Shown piece after piece: positions 9,883 to 19,201 of a stretch of 64,000 nt of DNA (position 1 is the stretch's first letter; each line of letters begins with the position of its first letter). The stretch is taken from NCBI RefSeq assembly GCF_003351025.1, contig NZ_QPCG01000002.1, forward strand, positions 496,001-560,000, in the 5' to 3' direction. The translations under genes and the position numbers were made by a program. The notes beneath the pieces are model-generated. The model did not search any database and was not told the DNA's origin. It saw only the letters and a list, made by a program, of their open reading frames with translations. This DNA is from Mucilaginibacter endophyticus. Its GTDB lineage: Bacteria; Bacteroidota; Bacteroidia; Sphingobacteriales; Sphingobacteriaceae.

Positions 9883-9913
9883 AGCCGGCTGCAGGTATAA
9901 CCTTTGGCCGGCT
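9883..9913 (+). terminator. Hairpin between the repeat lipoprotein and the GH43 gene
   Basis: AGCCGGC (9883-9889) pairs with GCCGGCT (9907-9913), extended by wobble pairs and AGG/CCT around a TATAA loop. Only a short TTTAATAA follows, so it is more likely an attenuator or mRNA-stabilising stem that separates expression of surface proteins from enzymes than a full terminator. Confidence 0.45.
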
Positions 9914-9933
9914 TTAATAACAGTAACATCATA

Positions 9934-10941
9934 ATGAATTTAACTACTTTATTCAAACCATTAACAATAAAAGCTTTGCCCGCCGCGCTTGCCATAGCAT
10001 TTGTGCTTACCGGAACCAGCCGCACCAAAGCCCAGGAAAAAGCCAAACAACAGGAAAAAGCTACGACCGATACCACCGGCAACCCATTTATCAGGAGCAT
10101 GTACACCGCCGATCCGTCCGCGCACGTTTGGGCTGATGGCCGCCTTTATGTTTATGCTTCGCACGATATCTTTCCGGCACGCGGCTGCGATCTGATGGAC
10201 CAATATCATGTTTTTTCGACAGATGATATGGTACACTGGAAAGATCATGGTGAAATCCTTCGCGCAGCCCAGGTGCCATGGGGGCGTAAAGAAGGCGGCT
10301 TTATGTGGGCTCCTGATTGTGCATATAAAAACGGTACCTATTACTTTTATTTCCCGCATCCAAGCGATACCAAATGGAATGAGAGCTGGAAAATTGGCGT
10401 TGCAACCAGCAAAAGTCCGGCGAGCGGTTTTACCGTTCAGGGTTACATCAAAGGCCTCGAATCAATGATAGATCCATGTGTTTTTATTGACGACGATGGT
10501 CAGGCTTACTTTTATTACGGTGGCGGTGGTACCTGCAAAGGTGGCAAGCTAAAAGATAACATGATGGAAATTGATGGCGAAATGAAAACCATGGAAGGCC
10601 TTAAAGATTTCCATGAAGCCAGTTGGGTGCATAAACGCAATGGCGTTTATTACTTATCGTACTCAGATAACCATGATGTTAGCGGTAAACATAATCGTAT
10701 GAATTATGCCACCAGCAAAAGCCCCCTTGGCCCATGGACATATGGCGGCATTTACATGGATCCAACCGATAGTTATACCAATCACGGTTCTATTGTGCAG
10801 TATAAAGGCCAATGGTATTCATTTTATCATACCAGCGCATTATCACATGAAGACTGGTTAAGGTCTATCTGTGTAGATAAGCTTTATTACAACGCCGACG
10901 GTTCTATTAAAATGGTCGAGCCTACATCTTTCAAAAAATAA
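9934..10941 (+). CDS. Glycoside hydrolase family 43 enzyme
   Basis: 335 aa from ATG 9934; a TTG start 30 bp upstream falls in the hairpin and is unlikely. Signal peptide about 1-33 (...SRTKAQ). The five-bladed propeller of GH43 is visible through the catalytic triad candidates: base Asp60 in MYTADPSAHV, pKa-tuning Asp180 in MIDPCVFIDDDGQAYFYYGG, and acid Glu228 in FHEASWV. WAPDCAYKNGTYYFYF is also typical. GH43 enzymes are inverting arabinofuranosidases, xylosidases, arabinanases or galactosidases; exact linkage cannot be told here. Likely periplasmic. It is the first enzyme of the locus and is 31 bp ahead of the GH71/99-like gene. Confidence 0.9.
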   Translation: MNLTTLFKPLTIKALPAALAIAFVLTGTSRTKAQEKAKQQEKATTDTTGNPFIRSMYTADPSAHVWADGRLYVYASHDIFPARGCDLMDQYHVFSTDDMVHWKDHGEILRAAQVPWGRKEGGFMWAPDCAYKNGTYYFYFPHPSDTKWNESWKIGVATSKSPASGFTVQGYIKGLESMIDPCVFIDDDGQAYFYYGGGGTCKGGKLKDNMMEIDGEMKTMEGLKDFHEASWVHKRNGVYYLSYSDNHDVSGKHNRMNYATSKSPLGPWTYGGIYMDPTDSYTNHGSIVQYKGQWYSFYHTSALSHEDWLRSICVDKLYYNADGSIKMVEPTSFKK

Positions 10942-10972
10942 CGAGCAATATCGTGTTATTAATCAATATGCT

Positions 10973-12259
10973 ATGAAAAACATCCTAAGTAAATATCCGG
11001 CAAACTTTTGCTTTGTCGTAATCATGGCGCTGACTTTAAGCTGTTCAAAAAAAGGCGGCAGCGGAGGCGGCGACGTCATACCGGTAGATAAACCCAAAGA
11101 TACAATCGACCTTACCCCATCGCCGGTTGGCGATGTGGTAGGAAAAGTAATTGTTGGATACCAGGGCTGGTTTGCAGCCATAGGCGACGGATCCCCTATT
11201 AATCGTTACTGGCATTGGGCCCAAACCTGGGAAGAGCAACCATCGCCAACCAACACGGCCATCAAATCATGGCCCGACGTACGTGACTACACCAACACCT
11301 TCCCCACCAAATACGCCAACCTGAATAACGGCCAACCAGCCAATGTATTTTCATCATTTTCTGATCAGACCATTGATGTACAGTTTAAATGGATGAAACA
11401 ATATGGAATTGACGGTGCGGCACTGCAACGTTTTAATCCAAGCGGCCTGGAAGGTCCCGTGCGCGACGCGATGGCGGCTAAAACTAAAATTGCAGCCGAA
11501 GCGAATGGCGTTAAGTTTTACATTATGTACGATATAAGCGGCTGGAAAAACATGCAGTCGGAGATAAAAACCGACTGGACCAGCAAAATGTCGGTTTATA
11601 CTTCCTCTACAGCCTATGCTAAGCAAAATGGGAAACCTGTTGTATGTATCTGGGGTTTTGGCTTCAGCGATGAAAACCATCCCTTTACCGCCGCTCAATG
11701 CCTGGATGTAATTAACTGGTTTAAAAGCAAAGGTTGTTATGTTATCGGAGGCGTTCCTACACATTGGCGTACGGAAGACAGTGATTCGCGACCAGCCTTT
11801 TTAAGTGCTTATAGCGCGCTTGATATGATCTCGCCCTGGATGGTTGGACGTATCGGTAATAAAAGCGAATCAGATAATTTTTACGGTACAGTTAACCGCC
11901 CGGATGTTGCTTATTGTAAAGCCCACGGCATGGATTATCAACCATGTATCCTGCCCGGCGACTTGCAGGAACATCAGCGTGTGCATGGCGATTTTATGTG
12001 GCGCCAGTTCTTTAACATGAAAAGCGTAGGCGCGCAAGGCCTTTATATTTCCATGTTTGATGAATATAATGAAGGTAACCAGATAGCAAAAACTGCCGAA
12101 AGCCAGGATTTTGTACCTGCAGGATCATCGTTTGTTACCTTAGATGAAGATGGAACAGCCTGCTCATCTGATTATTACCTGAGGCTTACCGGCGATGGTG
12201 CCAAGATGTTCAAAGGGTTGACCCCGCTTACACCTACGAGGCCAACACCTGTTAAATAG
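10973..12259 (+). CDS. GH71/99-like glycosidase lipoprotein
   Basis: 428 aa. Lipoprotein signal with Cys24 (ALTLSC|SKKGG), then a Gly/Asp linker typical of exported Bacteroidota lipoproteins. The catalytic region starts GKVIVGYQGWFAAIGDGSP and shows an alpha/beta barrel pattern: FKWMKQYGIDGAALQRF, KFYIMYDISGW, PVVCIWGFGF, YVIGGVPTHWR and GLYISMFDEYNEGNQI. This matches proteins called glycoside hydrolase family 71/99-like or xylosidase/arabinosidase. True GH99 are endo-alpha-mannosidases acting through neighbouring-group chemistry; whether this branch shares that activity is unknown. Last gene of the locus; a perfect palindrome follows the stop codon at once. Confidence 0.8.
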   Translation: MKNILSKYPANFCFVVIMALTLSCSKKGGSGGGDVIPVDKPKDTIDLTPSPVGDVVGKVIVGYQGWFAAIGDGSPINRYWHWAQTWEEQPSPTNTAIKSWPDVRDYTNTFPTKYANLNNGQPANVFSSFSDQTIDVQFKWMKQYGIDGAALQRFNPSGLEGPVRDAMAAKTKIAAEANGVKFYIMYDISGWKNMQSEIKTDWTSKMSVYTSSTAYAKQNGKPVVCIWGFGFSDENHPFTAAQCLDVINWFKSKGCYVIGGVPTHWRTEDSDSRPAFLSAYSALDMISPWMVGRIGNKSESDNFYGTVNRPDVAYCKAHGMDYQPCILPGDLQEHQRVHGDFMWRQFFNMKSVGAQGLYISMFDEYNEGNQIAKTAESQDFVPAGSSFVTLDEDGTACSSDYYLRLTGDGAKMFKGLTPLTPTRPTPVK

Positions 12260-12261
12260 TT

Positions 12262-12315
12262 AAAACATAAGAGGCGTCATTGCGAGGTACCTCGCAATGA
12301 CGCCTCTTATGTTTT
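12262..12315. repeat. 54-bp perfect palindrome, short member of the CATTGCGAGG repeat family
   Basis: Two 27-bp arms without a loop meet at GGTACC (12286-12291). The arms contain GCGTCATTGCGAGG, the same core as the repeats at 39015-39097 and 44850-44931, but the internal AAGCAATCCC part is missing. It lies between the convergent GH71/99-like and peptidase genes and, with T-rich sequence on both flanks, would terminate transcription in both directions. Confidence 0.85.
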
Positions 12316-12323
12316 TTATCGTC

Positions 12324-13388
12324 TTAATTAATGCTTTCCAGCATCTTAACATACAATTCAATACCCTCGCGGATCTCATCCACATAAACAAACTCATCTG
12401 CAGTGTGTGAACGGGCAGAGTCACCGGGGCCAACTTTTATTGATGGGATATCTAATAGCGATTGATCGGATGTTGTTGGTGAACCGTATGTGATGCGACC
12501 AAGTGCTATACCGGACTGAACTATAGGGTGTTCTTTAGGGATAGATGATGGCTTTAACCTGATAGAGCGTGGTTTTACATCACTTGCAACGTGCTCGCGA
12601 ATAATTTCCAATACTTCCTCATTACGGTAAGCGTCGGTAACACGCACGTCAACAGTGTAAACACAGCTTGCAGGCACTACGTTATGCTGTGAGCCGGCAT
12701 TGATAATAGTAACCGACATTTTTATCGGTCCAAAAACTTCCGACTCTTTAGGAAACTTAAAGGAGCGGAACCATTCAATATCCGTTAAAGCTTTATAAAT
12801 GGCGTTCTCCCCTTCTTCACGTGCAGCGTGTCCGGCGCGACCGTGAGCTGTACAATCCAATACCATTAATCCGCGCTCGGCGATGGCTAACTGCATCAGG
12901 GTTGGTTCGCCTACAATACCAAATGACAGCTGCCCAAGTTCAGGAATGATCAGCTCCAGGCCGTTTACACCGGAGATCTCCTCTTCGGCAGTTGTTGCTA
13001 AACAGAAATTATATTTAAGGTTTTCCTTATCATGGAAATACAGGAAAACCGCTATAAGCGATACAAGGCAGCCTCCGGCATCATTACTGCCAAGGCCATA
13101 TAGTTTACCATCTTCAATTTTGGCATCATAAGGATCGCGGGTATAGCCCGAATTAGGCTTAACAGTATCATGATGCGAGTTAAGGAGGATAGTTTCTTTA
13201 GCAGGATCAAAATGTTTGTTCCATGCCCAAATGTTATTAAGCTTACGATGAGTTGTTACACCATGCGATTGCAAAAATTCGTTGATCAGGTCGGCAGTGC
13301 GGTCTTCCTCTTTGCTAAACGATGGAATAGATATCAGTTGTTGCAGTAATGTTACCGCCAGTTGAAATAAATTGCTTGTTTCAGTCAT
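12324..13388 (-). CDS. argE: M20 family amidohydrolase, acetylornithine deacetylase-like
   Basis: 354 aa from ATG 13388 (MTETSNLFQLAV); a start 57 bp upstream is possible but adds an atypical tail. Zinc-ligand and catalytic motifs of peptidase family M20 are clear: ILLNSHHDTV, YGLGSNDAGGC, ATTAEEEISG and GIVGEP, then the lid-domain stretch CTAHGRAGHAAREEGENAIY and the C-terminal GPGDSARSHTADEF. This is the Bacteroidota type of ArgE, which in some members deacylates N-acetylcitrulline or N-succinylornithine during arginine synthesis. No other arg gene is nearby, so the substrate is by family resemblance only. Cytoplasmic. Confidence 0.75.
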   Translation of the reverse strand: MTETSNLFQLAVTLLQQLISIPSFSKEEDRTADLINEFLQSHGVTTHRKLNNIWAWNKHFDPAKETILLNSHHDTVKPNSGYTRDPYDAKIEDGKLYGLGSNDAGGCLVSLIAVFLYFHDKENLKYNFCLATTAEEEISGVNGLELIIPELGQLSFGIVGEPTLMQLAIAERGLMVLDCTAHGRAGHAAREEGENAIYKALTDIEWFRSFKFPKESEVFGPIKMSVTIINAGSQHNVVPASCVYTVDVRVTDAYRNEEVLEIIREHVASDVKPRSIRLKPSSIPKEHPIVQSGIALGRITYGSPTTSDQSLLDIPSIKVGPGDSARSHTADEFVYVDEIREGIELYVKMLESIN

Positions 13389-13616
13389 AAATTTAAGGGT
13401 TGTCCCTCGTGATGAACGGGCAAAATTAATACTTTTTATTAACAAGTGTCAGGATCAGAATTTACAGAACTCAAGAATTAGTAGAATTATTATTTAGAAT
13501 CCTGCCTTAAACAGTATATAAATATCCAATTAACAATAGGATAATATTTAGTTTACTCAACACCGATCTCCTATTTCTTTTTGTCAATGCTAAAATTCTG
13601 TAAATTCTGATTCAGA

Positions 13617-14921
13617 TTACTCATCCTCTATTTTCGAGTGCTTATGCGTATCATTCATGGTGATGTACAGGATCAACGACAGTGCGATACAGATGGTTAC
13701 ATACCAATAGAACCATTGCGCGTGATGCTCATTTTTAAACCATAAGGCAATATATTCGGCAGTGCCGCCAAACAATGATACAGCTATAGCATAAGGAAAA
13801 CCTACCCCCAACGCACGTACATTGGCCGGAAACAATTCAGCTTTAACAACGGCATTGATGGACGTATATCCGCTTACAATGATCAGCGCGCAAAGAATAA
13901 GTATAAAAGCCCCCCATACATCTTTGGTATGGCTTAACGTTGTCATAATAGGAATAGTGCAAAGTGTTCCCAAAACTCCAAAGCCAATGAGCAACGGCTT
14001 GCGGCCAATTTTATCTGACAATAAACCGAATAAGGGTTGTATCACCATAAATACTGCCAATGTTAATGTAGAGATTAAAGTAGCGTCGCTTTTACTGAAC
14101 CCGGAGGTGTTAACCAAAAACTTCTGCATGTAGGTGGTGAAAGTATAAAATGCCAATGTGCCGCCAACGGTTAAGCCTATCACTGTAAATACAGCTTTAG
14201 GATGCTGGGTAAGTGCCTTTAAGGTTCCGTTCATTGCATTGGCTTTGGTCCCCTCCTTTTCAAATGAGGATGATTCCTGTAAACTCCGCCTTAAATACAT
14301 GGTGGTAACTGCCAGTATTGCACCGATACCAAAAGGAATGCGCCAACCCCAATCATGCAATTGTTTTTCAGATAAAAACGTCCGTTGCAATAAAACCAGT
14401 ACACCTAACGCAAGCAGTTGCCCCATAATGAGCGTTACGTATTGAAAGCTTGAGTAAAAACCACGATGTTTTTTAGTGGCCATTTCGCTCAAATAAGTGG
14501 CGCTGGTTCCGTACTCTCCTCCTACGCTCAAGCCCTGGATAATACGCGCTAATACCAATAATATTGGCGCAGCAACGCCAATTGACTTATAACCCGGCGT
14601 TATAGCTATTATTAATGAGCCAACACTCATGAGCAGTACAGAGAATGTAAGTGCTGTTTTGCGCCCGCGTTTATCGGCAAATGTTCCCATCACCCATCCG
14701 CCAATTGGCCGCATCAAAAAGCCGATGGCAAAGATGCCCGCTGTGTTTAAAAGCTGTACCGTTTGATTGCCTGAAGGGAAAAAAGCATCCGAAAAATATA
14801 AGGAGAACGCAGTATAAGCATACCAATCATACCATTCAACTAAATTGCCCAGCGAACCTCCAATGATAGATTTAATGCGCCCACCTGTTGTTTGAGGTAA
14901 TGGTGATTTTATTTCATTCAT
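13617..14921 (-). CDS. kgtP: MFS (MHS family) alpha-ketoglutarate permease-like transporter
   Basis: 434 aa, 12 predicted membrane helices. It begins RIKSIIGGSLGNLVEWYDWYAY and has the MFS signature ADKRGRKTAL between helices 2 and 3, then ARIIQGLSVGGEYGTSATYLSEMA, which is almost word for word the Escherichia coli KgtP sequence; FYTFTTYMQKFLVNT also agrees. KgtP is a proton symporter for 2-oxoglutarate in the inner membrane. Related MHS proteins carry shikimate, citrate or proline, so substrate is probable rather than sure. Monocistronic by position: 170 bp separate it from the stretch containing the peptidase start. Confidence 0.85.
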   Translation of the reverse strand: MNEIKSPLPQTTGGRIKSIIGGSLGNLVEWYDWYAYTAFSLYFSDAFFPSGNQTVQLLNTAGIFAIGFLMRPIGGWVMGTFADKRGRKTALTFSVLLMSVGSLIIAITPGYKSIGVAAPILLVLARIIQGLSVGGEYGTSATYLSEMATKKHRGFYSSFQYVTLIMGQLLALGVLVLLQRTFLSEKQLHDWGWRIPFGIGAILAVTTMYLRRSLQESSSFEKEGTKANAMNGTLKALTQHPKAVFTVIGLTVGGTLAFYTFTTYMQKFLVNTSGFSKSDATLISTLTLAVFMVIQPLFGLLSDKIGRKPLLIGFGVLGTLCTIPIMTTLSHTKDVWGAFILILCALIIVSGYTSINAVVKAELFPANVRALGVGFPYAIAVSLFGGTAEYIALWFKNEHHAQWFYWYVTICIALSLILYITMNDTHKHSKIEDE

Positions 14922-15057
14922 AGGTTTGGCAGATATTGTTGGTTTCCGTAATATTAGGGATTTTAAAATAGAGCTGCAATACCGGTGTAATAACTGTGAT
15001 ATTTAGCCCGGATTAAAAAGCTAACTATAATAATCTAACCCTGTCATTCACAACAGT

Positions 15058-16344
15058 ATGCTGTTCACCGAAGATTTTTTGCATTACATCTGGAAGTTCA
15101 GGCTTTTTGAACGCGACAACCTGCAAACTACAGACGGTGAGGAATTAGAAATTTTCTCTGCCGGGTTGCATAATTCCGATTCGGGGCCTGATTTTCATAA
15201 TGCCAGGATCCGTATTGGTGAAACGGTTTGGGCCGGCAACGTTGAAGTACACCTTTCCGCGTCTGACTGGCAAAAGCATGGCCATACCCATGATGGTGCT
15301 TATGAAAATGTGATATTGCATGTGGTGTATCGCAACGATGTGTCGCTGTTTTTGCCAAGCGGGCGTAAAGTGCCAACGCTTGAACTGCAAAACCGTATCA
15401 GCGAAGAGCTTTATAACAAATACCATAAGCTTGTTTTCGGCAATCAGACCTTTATACCCTGCGAAGCCGGCATTGCTACTGTTGATGGCATAACCATGCA
15501 AAATTGGCTCACTCGCGTACTGGTTGAGCGAATGGAAAAACGATCTGCTAATGTTGCCAATGCCTTAGCGCTTAATAAAGGCGACTGGGAAGAAACTTTT
15601 TACCAGTTTCTGGCGGCAAACTTCGGATTTAAAGTTAACGCGTTACCGTTTGAACTGATGGCAAAATCCCTACCTCAGCTTACCCTCGCCAAAAACAAAA
15701 ACAATGCTATGCAAATAGAGTCCCTGATATTTGGGCAAGCTGGTTTTTTGGAAGGGGAATTTAAAGATGAATATCCCCTGAAGCTTCAAAAGGAATATGA
15801 GTACCTCCGTAAAAAATATAATCTTAAACCTATAGAGAACCACCTATGGAAGTTTATGCGTTTACGGCCTCAAAACTTTCCAACCATCAGGCTGGCACAA
15901 TTTGCGGCCTTAATTGTAAAATCCAATCATCTGCTCTCCAAAATACTGGAAATTAAAGAAGTTAAAGCTCTACGCGGTTTATTTACCGAAATCAAGGTAA
16001 ATGATTATTGGGAAGATCATTACCGGTTTGACGTGCAATCGAAGCCTTCATCAAAAAATATGGGTGATGGATCTGTCGATATTTTGTTGCTCAATACCGT
16101 GGCTCTGTTTCTGTTCAGTTATGGTAAACAGCATCAACAGCAATATTATATTAGCCGTAGTCTTAAATTATTAGAAAATTTACCAGCCGAAAAAAACAAT
16201 ATTATCACCGATTTTGTTAACTTAGGAGTGAAAATTGATACTGCGTTTGAATCACAAGCATTACTTGAGTTAAAAAATAATTACTGCAACTATAAGAAAT
16301 GCCTGCAATGCGGCGTTGGTAATAAGATATTAAAACTGACCTGA
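15058..16344 (+). CDS. DUF2851 family protein
   Basis: 428 aa. It opens MLFTEDFLHYIWKFRLFE and carries SGPDFHNARIRIG plus GNVEVHLSASDW, which are diagnostic for DUF2851. The acidic and His residues in the N-terminal third (SDSGPDFHNA, GNVEVHLS, HGHTHDGAYENVILHVVY) are laid out like a PD-(D/E)XK nuclease core, but I know no experimental function. The C-terminus has a small Cys cluster (CNYKKCLQCGVG) that could bind metal. The downstream pspC gene starts 4 bp after its stop, so the two are cotranscribed. Confidence 0.85.
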   Translation: MLFTEDFLHYIWKFRLFERDNLQTTDGEELEIFSAGLHNSDSGPDFHNARIRIGETVWAGNVEVHLSASDWQKHGHTHDGAYENVILHVVYRNDVSLFLPSGRKVPTLELQNRISEELYNKYHKLVFGNQTFIPCEAGIATVDGITMQNWLTRVLVERMEKRSANVANALALNKGDWEETFYQFLAANFGFKVNALPFELMAKSLPQLTLAKNKNNAMQIESLIFGQAGFLEGEFKDEYPLKLQKEYEYLRKKYNLKPIENHLWKFMRLRPQNFPTIRLAQFAALIVKSNHLLSKILEIKEVKALRGLFTEIKVNDYWEDHYRFDVQSKPSSKNMGDGSVDILLLNTVALFLFSYGKQHQQQYYISRSLKLLENLPAEKNNIITDFVNLGVKIDTAFESQALLELKNNYCNYKKCLQCGVGNKILKLT

Positions 16345-16348
16345 CACC

Positions 16349-16570
16349 ATGCTACAGCGAATACTTACTTTTTTTGAACGGTACTCTTTTGGTGTATGCA
16401 CCTATCTTGGCGAACGCTTTAATATTTCGATATCCAAGATCAGGCTTTTCTTTATATATTCTTCTTTTTTGGCCGTGGGCTTCCCGCTGGTGTTTTACTT
16501 TTTTGCGGGAATAGTGCTTGACATCAGGAATTTCATCAAGCGAAAACATACCGGGGTGGCTGATTTATAA
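16349..16570 (+). CDS. Small PspC-domain membrane protein
   Basis: 73 aa. The PspC pattern is present: FGVCTYLGERFNISISKIRLFFIYSSFL, followed by a hydrophobic helix (about 31-52) and the positively charged tail NFIKRKHTG. PspC proteins are inner-membrane partners of phage-shock or envelope-stress responses; this minimal version has only one PspC unit. It is the second gene of a two-gene unit with the DUF2851 protein and converges with the GH97 gene 24 bp away. Confidence 0.8.
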   Translation: MLQRILTFFERYSFGVCTYLGERFNISISKIRLFFIYSSFLAVGFPLVFYFFAGIVLDIRNFIKRKHTGVADL

Positions 16571-16593
16571 TCAATAATTTTTCTTTGTGGAAT

Positions 16594-18570
16594 TTATTTA
16601 TGCAAATGTATCACCTGTCCCCCACCTGCTGCCAGCAACATATCTAATATAGCCCCCTTTGTAACGCCCTTAATTTCTTTTACCAAATGATCAGGATATT
16701 CTTCAACATCTGTTGCATCGCTGTATACCTCTGCTTTGTAATTCCCATCTGATAAAAAATCAAGTTTAAGGTTGATGGCAACTCCATCATGGTCAGTTAT
16801 AGCCCCAATATACCAATCGGAACCTTTGCGACGAGCAATAGCCAAATACTTACCTACTTTTGCGGCAATAACACGTGTTTCGTCCCAGGTGGTAGGCACC
16901 TGCTGTAAAAATTCAAAGCCTGGCTGCCCTATATAAACTTCCGGGGCATCACAAACCATTCCTAATGCATTTTCAAGCACCACATACATTGCCAGCATGT
17001 GGCAGCGGGTACCCAATACATACGGGCGGGTGTAATGCACCTTAAAAGTTTTCTTATTGGCGGCGTGAAAACCACCGAGATGGTAATCGGTAGATCCGGC
17101 AAGCATTCGGGTAAACGGTATATTGATATCGGCATCAGGTGTCACATTGTCATTCCATTTATCGTTTTCATAGTTCAGCGTTCCTTCACGCGTAAACTCG
17201 TTTGGATACGTACGACTTAAACCTGTAGGCTTATATGCTCCATGAAACTGAATATGTAGTTTATGTTGGGCCGCTTTCTCCAGGATTTCTGTTTGGATAT
17301 TCACCATTTCCTGATCATCACGATCCATAAAATCGCACATCAGGCCACTTACACCCCATTTTTCGAGTTGAGTAAATGTTTCATCCAGTTTTGGATACAA
17401 AGCCTTCCAGTGTATCCAGACACGAATGCCCACTCCCCTTTTCTTTGCTGAATCACATACAGCCTGCATATCTAAACCAGGCACCGCCTTTGACGGATCG
17501 GCATTAGGCCCCGGCTGAAAACCCGCACCATCATTCACATACCATTCATGTAGCCCATATTCAACTACCGAGTGATACTCGATGCCATACCTGGCGCACC
17601 AGTTCACATAATACATATTGGTTTCATAATTATTGCCAGGGGCAAAAGAAGTATCGGGAATGGCATTGCCATTCCACCATGGGAAAGTAGTTTTACCTGG
17701 CTTAATCCATGAAACATCTTTAACCCTGCACGGCGGACTGAGGCTCGTGAGTATATTTGATTCCATAAGCGCTCCAACCCTATCCCCAATCATCATTACC
17801 CTCCATGGGCTGCTATGTGGCAAAACTGCTTTTACTTTAATATCAGGCTGGCCGGGTAAAGGAGATAAACGGCTTTCCAAAACCCCATTATGCTTTATAA
17901 GATACATGCCCGCATAATCAAGCAAAGCAGCTTCTGTTATAGCCATGTAGTTACCATTTGGAAATTCAAATAGCGTGGGCATGTCCATCAGCGAATCCGC
18001 TTTAAGTTCGTCCAGTTTTGCCTTAGTATAGATCCCTTCATGAGATGTTGTGTAGTTTTCACGGAACAAAGTAGTCACTTCCGGATTTTGCGTTAAATTA
18101 AATGTATTTAATTCATCCGTTATCTCTACGCTTTTCAACTGATGTTGTTTGGGTATCATATATCGAAAAGTAACTCCATCATTAAAAACCCTAACCTCGA
18201 TACTAAGCATTCGTTTGGTTCCTGCTTGCTCTGTAACGGAAATAACTGTACGGTTGCATTCACTATGTACCTTACTGGTTTTGCCAATAATGAGGTTATA
18301 ATCATCTATAAGCTTATCAGTTGTAGAAGCTGATATCACAAGGTTATCTTTAAACATACCTCCTTGTTTAAAGCCGATATTAAGCCGGGATTTATCTGCC
18401 ATAAAAGTTCCTTTAAACCTTATTTGGTAAAAAAGCCCGCTTTGATCTGTACTTAATAAAAAATTGATTTTTCCATCGGGCGATGAGGTGTTAATGATTT
18501 TTGCCGCGAATGACGATGCAAAGAAAAACAAGGTTATGACTATGCATAACAGGTTACGAAAAACTGGCAT
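16594..18570 (-). CDS. Glycoside hydrolase family 97 enzyme, probably the retaining subgroup
   Basis: 658 aa. Signal peptide about 1-22 (FFFASSFAA). An N-terminal beta-supersandwich (SPDGKINFLLSTDQSGLFYQI) is followed by the GH97 barrel (GIEYHSVVEYGLHEWY, IRVWIHWKALYPKLDETF, GVSGLMCDFMDRDDQEMVN) and a C-terminal beta domain. GH97 includes inverting alpha-glucosidases such as SusB, with two Glu as base, and retaining alpha-galactosidases, with an Asp nucleophile on strand 4. Here an Asp (CDFMDRDD) stands where SusB-type enzymes have Gly, which points to the retaining type. Located in the periplasm. It stands alone, converging with pspC. Confidence 0.9.
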   Translation of the reverse strand: MPVFRNLLCIVITLFFFASSFAAKIINTSSPDGKINFLLSTDQSGLFYQIRFKGTFMADKSRLNIGFKQGGMFKDNLVISASTTDKLIDDYNLIIGKTSKVHSECNRTVISVTEQAGTKRMLSIEVRVFNDGVTFRYMIPKQHQLKSVEITDELNTFNLTQNPEVTTLFRENYTTSHEGIYTKAKLDELKADSLMDMPTLFEFPNGNYMAITEAALLDYAGMYLIKHNGVLESRLSPLPGQPDIKVKAVLPHSSPWRVMMIGDRVGALMESNILTSLSPPCRVKDVSWIKPGKTTFPWWNGNAIPDTSFAPGNNYETNMYYVNWCARYGIEYHSVVEYGLHEWYVNDGAGFQPGPNADPSKAVPGLDMQAVCDSAKKRGVGIRVWIHWKALYPKLDETFTQLEKWGVSGLMCDFMDRDDQEMVNIQTEILEKAAQHKLHIQFHGAYKPTGLSRTYPNEFTREGTLNYENDKWNDNVTPDADINIPFTRMLAGSTDYHLGGFHAANKKTFKVHYTRPYVLGTRCHMLAMYVVLENALGMVCDAPEVYIGQPGFEFLQQVPTTWDETRVIAAKVGKYLAIARRKGSDWYIGAITDHDGVAINLKLDFLSDGNYKAEVYSDATDVEEYPDHLVKEIKGVTKGAILDMLLAAGGGQVIHLHK

Positions 18571-18601
18571 ATATTGAGGTTTACCTTGGCGGTTTAAAAC
18601 C

Positions 18602-18632
18602 TAAATGTATAAAAGCTAAGGTGATAAAGCAA
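18602..18632 (-). promoter_or_regulatory. Promoter-like element for the GH97 gene
   Basis: On the minus strand TTG (18630-18632), a 20-nt spacer and TACATTTA (18602-18609) match the Bacteroidota -33/-7 pattern with one deviation. It is 31 bp upstream of the GH97 start codon and abuts the stop of the DUF1493-like gene. Confidence 0.45.
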
Positions 18633-18636
18633 TTAT

Positions 18637-18996
18637 TTAAACCAACTTGCCGGTTTTAACCGCATCTTGCAGGTTGCGAACTTTGAACTTTGGGGTATAA
18701 CAATATTGAGCCAACTGTTTAGCCCAGGTGGTTTTGTCGCCAAACATGAGCTTAATGACTTTTACTCGAGTTGAACCTTTAGGATAACCGTATTTATACC
18801 AGCTGAATTTAGATTGGTCCACATTAAACTGCTCTGTAAAATCGGCGAGGAAAAGATCTATCTCAATGTCAAAAATATCCAGATCAAGGTCAATACTGGT
18901 ATCCAGGCTAAGGCTGTGTGGGTCAACCTTGCGAATCTTATACCTGTTGCAATAATCAACTATAAATTCTTTTAAGGGTGGCAGTATCTCTTCCAT
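18637..18996 (-). CDS. DUF1493-like acyl-carrier-fold protein
   Basis: 119 aa, no signal or membrane segment. The middle part, LSLDTSIDLDLDIFDIEIDLFLADFTEQFNV, resembles DUF1493, a family with an acyl-carrier-protein-like helical fold but without a conserved phosphopantetheine Ser. It ends in a basic segment. Function unknown. It is followed by the GH97 gene with its own promoter-like element, and preceded by a 205-bp gap, so it is likely expressed alone. Confidence 0.55.
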   Translation of the reverse strand: MEEILPPLKEFIVDYCNRYKIRKVDPHSLSLDTSIDLDLDIFDIEIDLFLADFTEQFNVDQSKFSWYKYGYPKGSTRVKVIKLMFGDKTTWAKQLAQYCYTPKFKVRNLQDAVKTGKLV

Positions 18997-19201
18997 TTAA
19001 ACGAATATTAATTTGACCATTTAAGTTATGAGACGTAGCTTTTGAAATAAGGTTGCATACAAATTTACTTTATTTTCAAGTCGCTTAAATTCAATCCAAT
19101 AGTTAATAAATGTTAAATTTTTATTGTTGCTAATGCAGGCTTTATGCCGTTAAAATGAACCTGATGTGCTATAATTGCATCAGGTAAATAACATACTTCA
19201 A

